Shown piece after piece: positions 16,214 to 26,187 of a stretch of 64,000 nucleotides of DNA. Under the pieces are notes generated by a model that worked only from the letters and a program-made list of their open reading frames with translations, did no database searches and was not told the origin of the DNA. How positions within the stretch are numbered: the stretch's first letter is position 1; the number at the start of each line of letters is the position of its first letter. Source of the DNA: an uncultured Gammaproteobacteria bacterium (GTDB lineage: Bacteria; Pseudomonadota; Gammaproteobacteria; Steroidobacterales; Foliamicaceae); contig OX639965.1 in the NCBI GenBank assembly GCA_951828235.1, positions 434,001-498,000 on the forward strand, written 5' to 3'. The position numbers and the translations under genes were made by a program.

Positions 16214-17446
16214 TCAGAATTGACCCTTAAACCATTTCAATGCCGAGCGCAGGCCGCCTTTTCCGGACCTGGCCCCCGCCGCCGCGCCTTCGTCGCGCGG
16301 CTTGAGCGCGTACAGCAGCAGGCCCACGCCGGTGGCGTGTGCCGGGTTGCTGACGACCTCCTTCATGCCCCCGGCCCGCTGCGCGTAACCCAGGCGGACC
16401 GGCACACTCAACACTTCCTCAGCCAGCTCCACGGCGCCCGGCATGGCCGACGTGCCGCCCGTCAGCACTACGCCCGCCGCCGCGCTTTCGAGGTAGCCGC
16501 CGCGGTGCAGCACGTTGTGCACCAACTGGAACAGCTCCTCGTAGCGGGGCTCCACGACCCGCGCAAGGGCCTGCCTGGAAAGCTTGCGGGGCGGCCGGTC
16601 GCCGACGCTCACGACTTCGATTTCCTCGTCTTCGTCGACCATCTGGGCCAGGGCGCAGGCGTAGCGGATCTTGAGCTGTTCGGCCGCCTGCGTGGGCGTT
16701 CTGAGCGATTGCGCGATGTCGTAGGTCACCTGGTCGCCGGCGATGGGGATGACGTGGGTGAAGCGAATCGAGCCGCCTTCGAATACGGCGATGTCAGTGG
16801 TGCCCGCGCCGATGTCCAGCACACAGCAGCCGAGTTGCATCTCGTCTTCGGTAAGAATGGCGGTACCCGAGGCCAAATGTTCGAGCACGATGCGCTCGGA
16901 GCGCAGATTGCAGCGGCGGACACATTTCTCGATGTTCTGTGCCGCGCTTTCGCCCACGGTGATGATGTGAACATGCGCCTCGAGGCGCACGCCCGACATG
17001 GCGATGGGATCAAGGATCCCGTCCTGGTCGTCGACCACGTAGTCCCGGGGCAATACATGCAGCACCCGTTTGTCCGACGGCACAACGACTGCGCGGGCCG
17101 CCTCGATTACGCGCTCGACATCCGAATCCGAAACCTCATCGCCGCGCACGGCCACGATTCCGTGGGAGGTCAGGCTCTGTACGTGATCGCCGGAAATGCC
17201 CACGATCACATCATTAATCTGAACCCCCGACATCAGCTCCGCTTCACCGACGGCCTGGTCGATCGAACGCACGGTCGCTTCGATGTTGACCACCGATCCG
17301 CGCTTCATCCCCTGCGACGGACTCGAGCCGAAACCCAGAATCTCCAGTTCGCCGGATTCCGCACCCACCGCGGCCACGATGGCCGCCACCTTCGACGTGC
17401 CGATATCCAGCGCGGTCACGATTTCCTGGTCGCGCTTGCGTGTCAT
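16214..17446 (-). CDS. ftsA: Cell division protein FtsA
   Basis: Actin-like membrane tether of the Z-ring. 410 residues. The phosphate 1 loop is ALDIGTSKVAAIV, the phosphate 2 region is CVLDIGAGTTDIAVFEGG, and the adenosine motif is GVVLTGGTSAMPG. The end, LRSALKWFKGQF, is the amphipathic membrane-targeting helix typical of FtsA. Its start overlaps the ftsQ stop by four bases and it is followed by ftsZ after 38 bases. Confidence 0.97.
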   Translation of the reverse strand: MTRKRDQEIVTALDIGTSKVAAIVAAVGAESGELEILGFGSSPSQGMKRGSVVNIEATVRSIDQAVGEAELMSGVQINDVIVGISGDHVQSLTSHGIVAVRGDEVSDSDVERVIEAARAVVVPSDKRVLHVLPRDYVVDDQDGILDPIAMSGVRLEAHVHIITVGESAAQNIEKCVRRCNLRSERIVLEHLASGTAILTEDEMQLGCCVLDIGAGTTDIAVFEGGSIRFTHVIPIAGDQVTYDIAQSLRTPTQAAEQLKIRYACALAQMVDEDEEIEVVSVGDRPPRKLSRQALARVVEPRYEELFQLVHNVLHRGGYLESAAAGVVLTGGTSAMPGAVELAEEVLSVPVRLGYAQRAGGMKEVVSNPAHATGVGLLLYALKPRDEGAAAGARSGKGGLRSALKWFKGQF

Positions 17447-18177
17447 GGCGATCTTCCTCCCCGCGTGCCCGCGGTCGTGTTGAGACTGCGCCTGGCCACG
17501 GCGAGCCCGTTCGGGTAGCGCAAATCCATATAGGCAATCTCCGATCCCGGTTCCCCGGCCAGTTCATCGAGGGCCAGCAAGGCCCGCTGCAGCCTGAGAT
17601 TGATGGAATCGGCGCCCAGCCGAAGTTGCGGCCCGCCCCGCAATTCAAGACGCCAGGCGCCACGCGCGTCCAGGATCAGCTCGTCCAGCGCCAGCGAGCG
17701 GGCGCCCAGCCGCGCGGAAAACGCTCGGTAGCGCTCCAGCATTACTTTTTCCTTTCCCTCGGGACCCTGCAGCAAAGGCAAGGTCCGGTTGATCGGCCCG
17801 CCGGGGTCGAACGCTTCGCCGGACTCGTCGAGCAGCGCCTGCCGTCCCCAGCGGGCGACGGGTCTGCGCTCGGTAATCTCGATACTCACGTCCAGCGGCC
17901 ATTCCCTGCGCACCTGTGCGGAAGCGATCCAGTTGAGTTCCTCCAGCCGCCCCTGTAGGCGTTCCACCGGCAAGCGCAGCCAACCCCATGACGTGAAGGG
18001 CACTACCAGCGCCTGCAGTTCCTCCCGGGTGTGATGATGAATCTCGCCGTGAATCTGCACCGTGCGGATCGGCACACGGTTGAGCCCGGGCAGGCTGAAA
18101 ACCGCCGCCGCGCAAAGAACCAACCCGGCCAGAATCGGAGAGGCGATCCTTCTGCGGCGTTTTCGTGTCCTTCTCAT
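17443..18177 (-). CDS. ftsQ: Cell division protein FtsQ
   Basis: A 244-residue bitopic protein that links early and late divisome proteins. A very basic cytoplasmic N-terminus (MRRTRKRRRRIASP) precedes one membrane segment (ILAGLVLCAAAVFSLPG). Then comes a POTRA domain (VPIRTVQIHGEIHHHTREEL) and the FtsQ beta domain with REWPLDVSIEITERRPVARWG. One base separates it from ddlB and four bases overlap ftsA. Confidence 0.94.
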   Translation of the reverse strand: MRRTRKRRRRIASPILAGLVLCAAAVFSLPGLNRVPIRTVQIHGEIHHHTREELQALVVPFTSWGWLRLPVERLQGRLEELNWIASAQVRREWPLDVSIEITERRPVARWGRQALLDESGEAFDPGGPINRTLPLLQGPEGKEKVMLERYRAFSARLGARSLALDELILDARGAWRLELRGGPQLRLGADSINLRLQRALLALDELAGEPGSEIAYMDLRYPNGLAVARRSLNTTAGTRGGRSP

Positions 18178-18178
18178 A

Positions 18179-19150
18179 TCAGTGCCCGCCAGCGCCGCCG
18201 CCGCGGTCGAAGCTGGTCTCGAGAATCCGCCAGCACAACTCGTCGAAGGAAATGTCCGCCCTGGCCGCGGCCATCGGCACCAGGCTGTGTGAAGTCATGC
18301 CCGGTACCGTGTTTACTTCCAGCACCGAGTACGCCCGGGTGCGGTCGCGCATCAGGTCCACGCGGGCCCAGCCGCTCACATTGAGTTCGCTGATCGCGAG
18401 TTCGGCCATCCGGTTGATCTCCACCTCCTGATCGCGGTCCAGTCCGCTGGGGCAGAGATAGCGTGTCTCCTCGCTCTCATACTTGGTGTGAAAGTCGTAG
18501 AACTGCCCCTCGGGCGGGAGAATGCGTATTACCGGCAGCATCTCCCCCTGCAGCATGCTGGCGGTGTACTCGGCCCCTTCGATCCAGGTTTCGACCATTA
18601 CGTTCTCGTCGTAGCGGGCCGCGAGGCGGAAGGCGGCAGCCACGCCCGAGGGTTCGTCCACGCGGGAAATACCAATGCTGGAACCCTGCCTGTTCGGCTT
18701 CAATCCGACCGGAAAACCCAGATCGTTCGCCGAGCGTTCGGCTTCCGGCAGGTCCCTGACCATGCGCCAGCCGGGAGTGCGCAGGCCCGCATGAACGAAC
18801 ACCAGCTTGCTCACATGCTTGTCCATGGCAAGCGCCAGCGCCGATTGACAGCTGCCGGTATAGGGCAAACCCAGGATATCCAGCAGCCCGGCCACCACGC
18901 CGTCTTCGCCTCCCGGGCCATGCAGGGCGTTGAATACCCGATCGTAGCCGCCGCCCCGCAGGGCCTCGACAAGCTCCGCCCCGCAAGCATCCACCGGCTC
19001 GACGTCCACTCCCCGGGACCGCAGGGCCCCGAGCACCGCCTCTCCGGTCCGGACCGAAATCTCCCGCTCGGCCGAATCTCCGCCCAGCAGCAAGGCAACC
19101 CGGCCGAACTCGGCCGCGCTGGCAACCTCATGGCGCATAGTCCCGCTCAT
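18179..19150 (-). CDS. ddlB: D-alanine--D-alanine ligase
   Basis: ATP-grasp ligase making the D-Ala-D-Ala dipeptide used by MurF. 323 residues. The N-terminal LLGGDSAEREISVRTG, the central FPVGLKPNRQGSSIGIS with its ATP-binding lysine, and the metal-binding end LEVNTVPGMTSHSLVP are visible. It sits between murB and ftsQ, the position occupied by ddlB in gammaproteobacteria. ATGA overlap with murB suggests coupled translation. Confidence 0.96.
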   Translation of the reverse strand: MSGTMRHEVASAAEFGRVALLLGGDSAEREISVRTGEAVLGALRSRGVDVEPVDACGAELVEALRGGGYDRVFNALHGPGGEDGVVAGLLDILGLPYTGSCQSALALAMDKHVSKLVFVHAGLRTPGWRMVRDLPEAERSANDLGFPVGLKPNRQGSSIGISRVDEPSGVAAAFRLAARYDENVMVETWIEGAEYTASMLQGEMLPVIRILPPEGQFYDFHTKYESEETRYLCPSGLDRDQEVEINRMAELAISELNVSGWARVDLMRDRTRAYSVLEVNTVPGMTSHSLVPMAAARADISFDELCWRILETSFDRGGGAGGH

Positions 19151-20064
19151 GGCGCCGCTTCCGGAACGCCGCCCACGATCCGGACCTCGGGTTGCAGGGT
19201 AACGCCGCAGTCCGCCCTGACCCTGGCCTGAACCTTGAGAATCAGGCGTTCGATCTCGGCGGCCGTGGCGCCGCCATGGTTGACGATGAAGTTGGCGTGT
19301 TTCGTCGAGACTTCCGCCGCGCCTTCACGCAATCCCTTCAATCCCGCCTTCTCGATCAACTCGCCGGCAAAACTGCCGGGAGGATTGCGAAACACCGAGC
19401 CGCAGCTGGGCAGATTGAGCGGCTGGCGGCGGCGGCGCTCGGCCATAAGCGAACGGAGCCTGCCCGTCTGCGGGGTGGTTTCGAACTCGAAGCGCGCCGC
19501 CAGGAAGCACTCGTCCGCCGGCCCGTCAAGCTGCCGGTATCCGGGGCGGTACTGTCCGCGCGGCCGCCTGTGCACGACGCCGCCGCGATCCAGAGTTTCC
19601 ACCGAATGCACGCTGTCCCAGGTTGCGCCACCGAAGGCGCCGGCATTCATCGCCAGGGCCCCGCCCACCGTGCCCGGGATTCCGGCAAAGAAATCGGCCG
19701 GCCCCAATCCCCAAGACGAGCAGGCCTTCGCCAGCGCCGTGCAAGGCAGGCCCGCACCGGCCTCGACACTGAATTCCGACCGCGTCACTTCGCGAAACGC
19801 CCGGCCCAGGGCCACGACCGCGCCTTCGATTCCCGCATCCCGCACCAGCAGGTTACTGCCCATGCCCACGAAGTAGACCGGCAGCGCCGGATCCAGGGCG
19901 CGCAGGAAATCAGCCAGGTCGGACCGGTCGGCGGGCACGAAAAACAACCGGGCCGGACCGCCGACCCGCCAGTGGGTGTGCCGGGACATGGGTTCGCCAT
20001 AAGCGAGGCGCCCGCGCACGGCGTCAAGCTTCATGTCGGGCTCGCGGGCCGCTGCAACGCTCAC
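19147..20064 (-). CDS. murB: UDP-N-acetylenolpyruvoylglucosamine reductase
   Basis: FAD-dependent reductase that completes UDP-MurNAc. 305 residues. The FAD-binding segment is VYFVGMGSNLLVRDAGIEG, followed by GIPGTVGGALAMNAGAFGG. The catalytic Ser lies in SCGSVFRNPPGSFAGELIEKAGLKG and the late Glu in LQPEVRIVGG. This GSVF-type layout without the extra tyrosine loop suggests a type II MurB. In the dcw cluster between murC and ddlB, each joined by a 4-base overlap. Confidence 0.96.
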   Translation of the reverse strand: MSVAAAREPDMKLDAVRGRLAYGEPMSRHTHWRVGGPARLFFVPADRSDLADFLRALDPALPVYFVGMGSNLLVRDAGIEGAVVALGRAFREVTRSEFSVEAGAGLPCTALAKACSSWGLGPADFFAGIPGTVGGALAMNAGAFGGATWDSVHSVETLDRGGVVHRRPRGQYRPGYRQLDGPADECFLAARFEFETTPQTGRLRSLMAERRRRQPLNLPSCGSVFRNPPGSFAGELIEKAGLKGLREGAAEVSTKHANFIVNHGGATAAEIERLILKVQARVRADCGVTLQPEVRIVGGVPEAAP

Positions 20065-21500
20065 GGGGAACCTCGCCCGCCGGCCTTGCCCACGGCGATC
20101 GTCGGCCCGCGCAGCCGCGCAGGCAGATTGGCGGCCTCGGCTCCTATGTCGCCGGCGCCCAGCGTAATTACCACATCGCCGTCGGCCACGATATTTCGCA
20201 GGGCGGCCGCAAGGCCCCTCAGGTCAGGCACGAAAACGGGTTCGGCGCCGCCCCGGGCACGCACCGCCCGGCAGATCGCCCTGCCGTCGGCGCCAGCAAT
20301 GGGAGACTCGCCCGCCGCATACACTTCCGTTACCAGGACCCGGTCGGCGCCCGAAAGGACCGCGGCGAGGTCGTCCAGCAGATCGCGCGTGCGGGTATAG
20401 CGATGCGGCTGAAACGCCGCCACCACCCGGCGGCCGGGCCACGCCTCCCTGGCAGCCTGCAGGGTAGCGGCGACTTCGCGGGGGTGGTGAGCATAATCGT
20501 CCACCAGCGTTACCAGGCCGCCACCTGTGGCGACATCGCCCAGCAATTCGAATCTGCGCCTCAAGGGGCGACATTCCGCCAGCGCCTGGCGGACAAACTT
20601 CATGTCGATGCCCAGCTCGTCGCCAAGGGCCACAACCGCCAGCGCATTCAGGGCATTGTGGCGGCCGGGAAGATTGACGGTCAGCACCGTGCGGTCTCCG
20701 CCGGGCAGTTCCACCTCCATGCTCGACCAGAGCCCCTCCCCGCGCAGCCTTATGCCCCGGTAATCCGCATCCGGCGAAAAGCCATAGGTGCGGATCCGCC
20801 GCTGTACCCTCGGCAGGATATCGGCCACGCCCGGGTCATCTGCGCAGGCCAGAAACAGGCCGTAGAACGGCAGGTTGTGGGCGAATTCCACGAACGCCTG
20901 CCTGAGGCTTTCAAGGTTGCCCCCGTACGCAGCGAGATGATCGTTGTCAATGTTGGTGACGACCGCGACGACCGGCTGCAGGTGCAGGAAGGAGGCATCG
21001 CTCTCGTCGGCCTCGGCCACCAGGCAGGAGCCCCCGCCCAGCTTGCTGCGCATGGCGTTTCGCACCTGCCCGCCGACCACGTATGTGGGGTCCTCGCCGG
21101 CGCAGTCCAGCATCTCCACGATCAGATGTGCCGTGGTCGTCTTGCCGTGCGTGCCGGAGACCGCGATGCCGTCTCGCCTGCGCATTAGTTCGGCCAGGAC
21201 GTCGGCCCGCGCCACCACCGGCAACCGTGCGGCGACGGCCGCCCTGAGTTCGACATTGTCCGAAGGTATTGCGGAAGAACGAACCACAAGGTCGGCGTTG
21301 CCCACCTGCGAGGCGCGATGGCCGTAATACACCTTGACCCCCAGGCTCTCCAGGTGCCGCGTGGCCCGGCCCGCGAACCGGTCGGAGCCCTGCACCTCGT
21401 ATCCAAGGTTGGCCACAACCTCGGCCAGCCCGCTCATGCCCGCGCCGCCTATTCCGACGAAATGGATGCAACGCACCCGCTCGGTCAGCAACATCCTCAT
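20061..21500 (-). CDS. murC: UDP-N-acetylmuramate--L-alanine ligase
   Basis: Adds L-Ala to UDP-MurNAc. 479 residues with the three Mur-ligase domains: N-terminal IHFVGIGGAGMSGLAEV, central ATP site VSGTHGKTTTAHLIVEM, and C-terminal LVDDYAHHPREVAATLQAAR. The DDYAHHP motif is diagnostic of MurC and Mpl-type ligases, and position in dcw supports MurC. The TGA and ATG overlaps tie it to murG and murB. Confidence 0.97.
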   Translation of the reverse strand: MRMLLTERVRCIHFVGIGGAGMSGLAEVVANLGYEVQGSDRFAGRATRHLESLGVKVYYGHRASQVGNADLVVRSSAIPSDNVELRAAVAARLPVVARADVLAELMRRRDGIAVSGTHGKTTTAHLIVEMLDCAGEDPTYVVGGQVRNAMRSKLGGGSCLVAEADESDASFLHLQPVVAVVTNIDNDHLAAYGGNLESLRQAFVEFAHNLPFYGLFLACADDPGVADILPRVQRRIRTYGFSPDADYRGIRLRGEGLWSSMEVELPGGDRTVLTVNLPGRHNALNALAVVALGDELGIDMKFVRQALAECRPLRRRFELLGDVATGGGLVTLVDDYAHHPREVAATLQAAREAWPGRRVVAAFQPHRYTRTRDLLDDLAAVLSGADRVLVTEVYAAGESPIAGADGRAICRAVRARGGAEPVFVPDLRGLAAALRNIVADGDVVITLGAGDIGAEAANLPARLRGPTIAVGKAGGRGSP

Positions 21501-22612
21501 GCCCGCGCACCCTCCTTGAGACAGGCATTCACCACGTCTTCGGTAGCGCCCGGGCGAGCCAGTTCATGGGCCCGCAGGGCGCGTGCCAGGGCGCTGGCCC
21601 GGTTGGCGGCGAATACTTCGACAGCCTGCGCCAGAGCGTCGGCGGACAGGTCCCGCTCGGCGATCAGCGAGGCCGCGCCGCGGCGTACCAGGTACTCCGC
21701 ATTCCGGGCCTGATGATCGTCGGCGGCAAGGGCGAACGGCACCAGGATGGCCCCCAGTCCCACCACGCTCAGTTCCGCCAGCGTCAGTGCGCCCGCGCGG
21801 CATACGGCGATGTCCGCCCATGCATAGACCTGCGCCATGTCCACGATAAATTCGCGGACGTTCGATTTGACCCCCAGCCGCCGGTAGGCGGATTCGACCT
21901 CGCGGGCTTCCGAACTCCCGGCCTGATGGAGCACGGTGCACTCGGCCTCCAGCCTCGCCAGGCCTTCGGGCACCGTCCGATTGAGAATCCGTGCGCCCTG
22001 GCTACCTCCAAGAACCAGGATGCGCAGCGGGCCGGAGCGCGCAGCGAACCGGGCCTGGGGCGGCTCAAGCTGAAGCAGCTCCCGGCGAACCGGGTTTCCG
22101 GTCTCGGTGCAGGGCCTGCGGGCGGGCAATGCTCCCGGAAAGGCCAGCAGCATGCGGCGGGCGAAATGCGATAGCAGGCGGTTGGCGTAACCGGCCACGG
22201 CGTTCTGCTCGTGAATCAGCAGCGGCACGCGGGCAAGCCAGGCCGCCAGGCCGCCAGGGGCCGAGACGAAGCCGCCCATGCCGAGCGCCACGCCGGGCCT
22301 GACGCGCCGGAAAATGAAAAAGGCCTGAAGCACCGCGCGGCCCACGCTGAATGGCGCCAGCAGCCAGACCAGCAACCCGCGTCCCCGCAGACCCGAAACA
22401 GTCAGCCATTCCATCACAACGCCGGCCGGCGGTTTGATGCGCGACTCGAGCCCGCGTCGGCTGCCCAGCCACACCACGTCCACGCCACGCTCCAAAAGGG
22501 CCTGGGCCACGGCCAGCGCCGGGAACACGTGCCCGCCGGTGCCGCCGGCCATGATCATCACGGGTCCCGCAGCCCGTGGCGGAAGCCGCGCTGCGTTCGA
22601 CCGGCCGTTCAT
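21497..22612 (-). CDS. murG: Lipid II synthase, UDP-GlcNAc transferase MurG
   Basis: Peripheral inner-membrane glycosyltransferase converting lipid I to lipid II. 371 residues from ATG 22612, which overlaps the ftsW stop by four bases. The glycine-rich loop MIMAGGTGGHVFPALAVA is at the N-terminus; donor-site segments LVLGGSQGARILN and AVCRAGALTLAEL follow. The open frame continues upstream to 23725, but that part only mirrors ftsW in another frame and is not a fusion. Confidence 0.96.
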   Translation of the reverse strand: MNGRSNAARLPPRAAGPVMIMAGGTGGHVFPALAVAQALLERGVDVVWLGSRRGLESRIKPPAGVVMEWLTVSGLRGRGLLVWLLAPFSVGRAVLQAFFIFRRVRPGVALGMGGFVSAPGGLAAWLARVPLLIHEQNAVAGYANRLLSHFARRMLLAFPGALPARRPCTETGNPVRRELLQLEPPQARFAARSGPLRILVLGGSQGARILNRTVPEGLARLEAECTVLHQAGSSEAREVESAYRRLGVKSNVREFIVDMAQVYAWADIAVCRAGALTLAELSVVGLGAILVPFALAADDHQARNAEYLVRRGAASLIAERDLSADALAQAVEVFAANRASALARALRAHELARPGATEDVVNACLKEGARA

Positions 22613-23769
22613 CGGCGGCTCTTCGACGGCATGCCCGGTTCCAGCGCCGCGTTTTCGCGGTCGATACGTAACAGGATGCCCAGCGATACCAGCGTGATCA
22701 CGAGATTGGACCGACCGTAGCTGACCAGTGGCAGCGCAAGGCCCTTGGTGGGCAATGCGCCCATGTTCACGCCCAGGTTGACCAGCACCTGAAGTCCGAT
22801 GCACAGGGCCAGACCAAGCGCGAAATAGGCCTGGAACATGCGCTTGCGCCGGGCGGAGGCCCGCGCCACGGCGAGCACCCGGGCCACCAGCAGGGCGAAG
22901 ACCGCAAGCAGCGCCAGGCTTCCCAGCAACCCCGCCTCCTCGGCGATCACCGCGAATATGAAATCGGTATGGGCCTCCGGAAGATAGAAGAGTTTCTGCA
23001 CGCCCGCACCCAGTCCCGCACCCGCCAGATGTCCGGTTCCGATGGCCATCAGCGACTGGGTCAGCTGCCATCCACTGTTCAGCGGATCGGACCAAGGATC
23101 CAGAAAGGAGTTCACGCGGGCGAGCCGGTACGGCGAAGTCCAGGCTAGCGCCGCGAACGCGGCCGCTCCCACCAGCGCCAGCGCACCCACATCGCGGAAG
23201 CGGGCGCCGGCGACAAACAGCACGCCAACAGACATGGCCATGATCAGTGCCGCGTAACCGAAGTCGGGCTGCCCCAGCAACAGGGCGGCCGCCATCGCGA
23301 CCAGGACCAACGGCTTCAGCAGGGCGCCCATGCCTCGCTGCAGCGCCGCCCCGTGGCGGTGGGCATAACCGGCAACGAACATCAGGACCATCAGCCGCAC
23401 AGGCTCGCTGACCTGCACCGATATCGAGCTGCCCAGGGTCAGCCAACGGGTACTGCCGTTTACTTCGCGGCCCATGCCCGGCAGCAGCACGAGCACGAGC
23501 AGCGCGATCGCCAGGAGCATCGGCAAAACCCCCAGGCGCTCCCAGAAACGGGAAGGAATCCGGTAGGCCAGGACGGCGCCGGACAGGCCGATAAGGGCCG
23601 CGACACCCTGCCGCGTCAGGAAGAAGAAGGGATTGCCGTAGTCGCGGGCGCCCAGTTCCAGTGAGGCGCTGGCCAGGGCAATGAAGCCGGCGGTCAGCAG
23701 GGTCCCCGCGGAAAGCAGCAGCCATCCGTCCACGCGGGCTTCCACGGCGTCGAGCGAGCGGGAATTCAT
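22609..23769 (-). CDS. ftsW: Septal peptidoglycan glycosyltransferase FtsW
   Basis: SEDS-family polytopic membrane protein that polymerises lipid II at the septum with FtsI. 386 residues from ATG 23769 (4-base overlap with murD). Around ten transmembrane segments are evident. Typical FtsW segments include GSTRWLTLGSSISVQVSEPVRL, GQPDFGYAALIM with the conserved Asp, and near the end LALPLVSYGRSNLVITLVSLG. FtsW usually has GGSS/GGSN where this has YGRSN; the rest is standard. Confidence 0.95.
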   Translation of the reverse strand: MNSRSLDAVEARVDGWLLLSAGTLLTAGFIALASASLELGARDYGNPFFFLTRQGVAALIGLSGAVLAYRIPSRFWERLGVLPMLLAIALLVLVLLPGMGREVNGSTRWLTLGSSISVQVSEPVRLMVLMFVAGYAHRHGAALQRGMGALLKPLVLVAMAAALLLGQPDFGYAALIMAMSVGVLFVAGARFRDVGALALVGAAAFAALAWTSPYRLARVNSFLDPWSDPLNSGWQLTQSLMAIGTGHLAGAGLGAGVQKLFYLPEAHTDFIFAVIAEEAGLLGSLALLAVFALLVARVLAVARASARRKRMFQAYFALGLALCIGLQVLVNLGVNMGALPTKGLALPLVSYGRSNLVITLVSLGILLRIDRENAALEPGMPSKSRR

Positions 23770-25100
23770 GGTGCGCACGGCACTATCGCGCGAACGGCGC
23801 GCTCGAAGGCACGGCCCCGTTCCCGGTAGTTGCTGAACATGTCGAAGCTGGCGCAGGCAGGCGCCAGCAATACGGTCGACCCCGGGCGGGCGAGTTCCCG
23901 CGCGGCCGTCACCGCCTCGTCGAGCGTGTCGCTCCGTGAGACCGGGCATTGCGCACCCACCGCCCTGGCGATGCTTCCGGCTTCCTGGCCGATTGCGATC
24001 ACCTGCACATCGCGCCCCATCAGCGCGTCACGCAATGCCTCATAGGACAATCCCTTGCCGGCGCCGCCAGCAATCAGGACCAGGGGATCGGGAACGCTGC
24101 GCACGGCGGCAGCCGCGGCGGCGGCGTTGGTGGCCTTGGAATCATTAATCCAACGAACGCCCGCCCACTCGCCAAGGGGCTGCATCCGGTGGGGCAAGCC
24201 CCGGTATTTTCCGGCGGCCCGCCGCATGGCCGCCGGAGTCAGCCCCAATACCCTGCCCATGGTGAGCGCGGCCAGCAGATTGGTCAATTGAAAACCATGT
24301 TGCATGGCGCTCTCGCCTACACGCATCAGGCGTGTCCTGGCGTGGCGTATTTGCGCCTGCGGGCCGCGGCCGACGATTCCGACGCGAGCCGCCGCGGGTC
24401 TGCCGACGCCATAGTCCAGCCTTGAACAGGATTGCGCGCACGGCGCCAACGCCTGCACCTCCGGTTCATCCGCGGGCACGACCACGTGCTTGCAGGAGAA
24501 ATAGATGCGCGCCTTGGCCGCGGCGTAATCTTCAAGGCCGGCATGGGCATCCAGATGGTCCGGCGTGATGTTCAGAATCACCGCGGCTTCCAGGGCGATC
24601 GGCGCCGAGCGTTTCAGCTGGAAGCTTGACAGCTCCAGCACGCACACTTCATTCCGCTGGGCAAGCAGGTCCAGGGCCGGTGTCCCCAGGTTGGCGCCGG
24701 CCCCGGCCCTCAGACCGGCTTCGCGCAGCATGCCCAGCAGGAGGGTGGCGACGGTACTCTTGCCGTTGGATCCGGTGATCCCGGCAAGACGGGCGCGATT
24801 CGCGTCGGCGAAGACATCCAGATCGCTGATGACCGGCATGTTCCGCTCACGGGCCTGGCGAACCAGGTCGTGGTCGGTGGGCGCCCCGGGCGAGAGCAGC
24901 AGCCTGTCAACCTGCCCGGGCAGCTCGCGCAGACCGTCGCCTGCATGACAGGCTGCAGCCGGCATGGCGCGGCGTATCTCGGACTCCGCCGGGGGCCGGG
25001 CCCGCGTATCGCAAAAGACCGCCCCTTGGCCGGTGCGGGCGAAGTAACGGGCGCAGGAAGCTCCCGTCGCGCCCATGCCGAATACCAGCGTTTCGCCCAT
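23766..25100 (-). CDS. murD: UDP-N-acetylmuramoyl-L-alanine--D-glutamate ligase
   Basis: Adds D-Glu to UDP-MurNAc-L-Ala. 444 residues. N-terminal domain begins LVFGMGATGASCARYFA; the ATP loop is ITGSNGKSTVATLLLGML; the central NITPDHLDAH carries the Mur-ligase His; the C-terminal domain has WINDSKATNAAAAAAAV and LLAPACASFDMFSNYRERG. These are specific to MurD among Mur ligases. It follows mraY after ten bases. Confidence 0.97.
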   Translation of the reverse strand: MGETLVFGMGATGASCARYFARTGQGAVFCDTRARPPAESEIRRAMPAAACHAGDGLRELPGQVDRLLLSPGAPTDHDLVRQARERNMPVISDLDVFADANRARLAGITGSNGKSTVATLLLGMLREAGLRAGAGANLGTPALDLLAQRNEVCVLELSSFQLKRSAPIALEAAVILNITPDHLDAHAGLEDYAAAKARIYFSCKHVVVPADEPEVQALAPCAQSCSRLDYGVGRPAAARVGIVGRGPQAQIRHARTRLMRVGESAMQHGFQLTNLLAALTMGRVLGLTPAAMRRAAGKYRGLPHRMQPLGEWAGVRWINDSKATNAAAAAAAVRSVPDPLVLIAGGAGKGLSYEALRDALMGRDVQVIAIGQEAGSIARAVGAQCPVSRSDTLDEAVTAARELARPGSTVLLAPACASFDMFSNYRERGRAFERAVRAIVPCAP

Positions 25101-25110
25101 ATATCGGCGC

Positions 25111-26187
25111 CTAGCGGATCTTGAGGCTGGCCACGGCCACCAGCGCGAGGATTACCGAGACGATCCAGAACCGCACGATGATCTTCGGTTCCGGCCAACC
25201 CTTGAGTTCGAAGTGATGATGCATGGGAGCCATGCGCAATACCCGTTTGCCGGTGAGCCGGAACGAGCCGACCTGAACCATCACCGACACGGCCTCCATA
25301 ACGAATATGCCACCCACGATTGCCCAGGCCAGTTCCTGGCGAACGATTACCGCCACCGTGCCCAGAGCGGCGCCAAGGGCAAGGGCCCCGACGTCGCCCA
25401 TGAAGACCTGGGCGGGGTAACTGTTGAACCACAGGAAGCCCAGCCCCGCGCCCCCCATGGCGGCGCAGATGACCATCAGTTCCCCTGCGCCCGCAACATG
25501 GGGAACGCCCAGATAATCGGAAAAAATGGCGTTGCCCGCTACCCAGGAAAACAACCCGAGGGCCGCGGCGGCAATCGCAATCGGCATGATGGCCAGTCCG
25601 TCCAGCCCATCGGTGAGGTTCACGGCGTTACTGCTGCCCACGATCACGATGTAGGCGAATAACGGAAACAGGACGCCCAGCGGCAGGTACAGGTCCTTGA
25701 AGTAGGGGATCAGGACCGAATCACGCGGCTCTCCGATCTGGCTCAACACTGCCAGGACCAGCACCGCCGCAATCGACTGCAGCACGAACTTGAGCCAGGA
25801 CGGCAGTCCCGCGGAGGTGCGCATGGCGAGCTTGCGATAGTCGTCGGCAAAGCCGATCAGACCGAAACAGACCGTGCTTCCCATTACCACCCACACATAC
25901 TGGTTTGCAAGGTCGGCCCAAAGGAGCGTCGAAACGAGCAGCGCAAGCAGAATCGGAACTCCGCCCAGCGTGGGCGTGCCGATTTTCGAAAAATGCGAAC
26001 GCGGCCCGTCGTTGCGCACCGGCTGCTCCACGCTGCTGAGCCTGAGGCGGCGTATCACCAGGGGTCCCAGCACCAGCGACAGCACAAGGCCGGTAAGCGC
26101 AGCCAGGACCGACCGCAACGTGATGTATTCGAATACGCCGAATCCGGAATACCAGCCCGTCAGTTGTAGCGCCAGGTACTCAACCAT
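25111..26187 (-). CDS. mraY: Phospho-N-acetylmuramoyl-pentapeptide transferase
   Basis: Integral membrane enzyme transferring phospho-MurNAc-pentapeptide to undecaprenyl phosphate (lipid I). 358 residues with about ten membrane segments. Conserved loops are visible: FADDYRKL with the DD motif, [35 protein letters not shown], and [15 protein letters not shown]. Start at ATG 26187 overlaps the murF stop by eight bases. Confidence 0.97.
   Translation of the reverse strand: MVEYLALQLTGWYSGFGVFEYITLRSVLAALTGLVLSLVLGPLVIRRLRLSSVEQPVRNDGPRSHFSKIGTPTLGGVPILLALLVSTLLWADLANQYVWVVMGSTVCFGLIGFADDYRKLAMRTSAGLPSWLKFVLQSIAAVLVLAVLSQIGEPRDSVLIPYFKDLYLPLGVLFPLFAYIVIVGSSNAVNLTDGLDGLAIMPIAIAAAALGLFSWVAGNAIFSDYLGVPHVAGAGELMVICAAMGGAGLGFLWFNSYPAQVFMGDVGALALGAALGTVAVIVRQELAWAIVGGIFVMEAVSVMVQVGSFRLTGKRVLRMAPMHHHFELKGWPEPKIIVRFWIVSVILALVAVASLKIR

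Noticed and set aside
22613..23725. Apparent 370-codon N-terminal extension of MurG
   Set aside because: It mirrors ftsW in another frame; MurG starts at the ATGA overlap at 22612, so no fusion.
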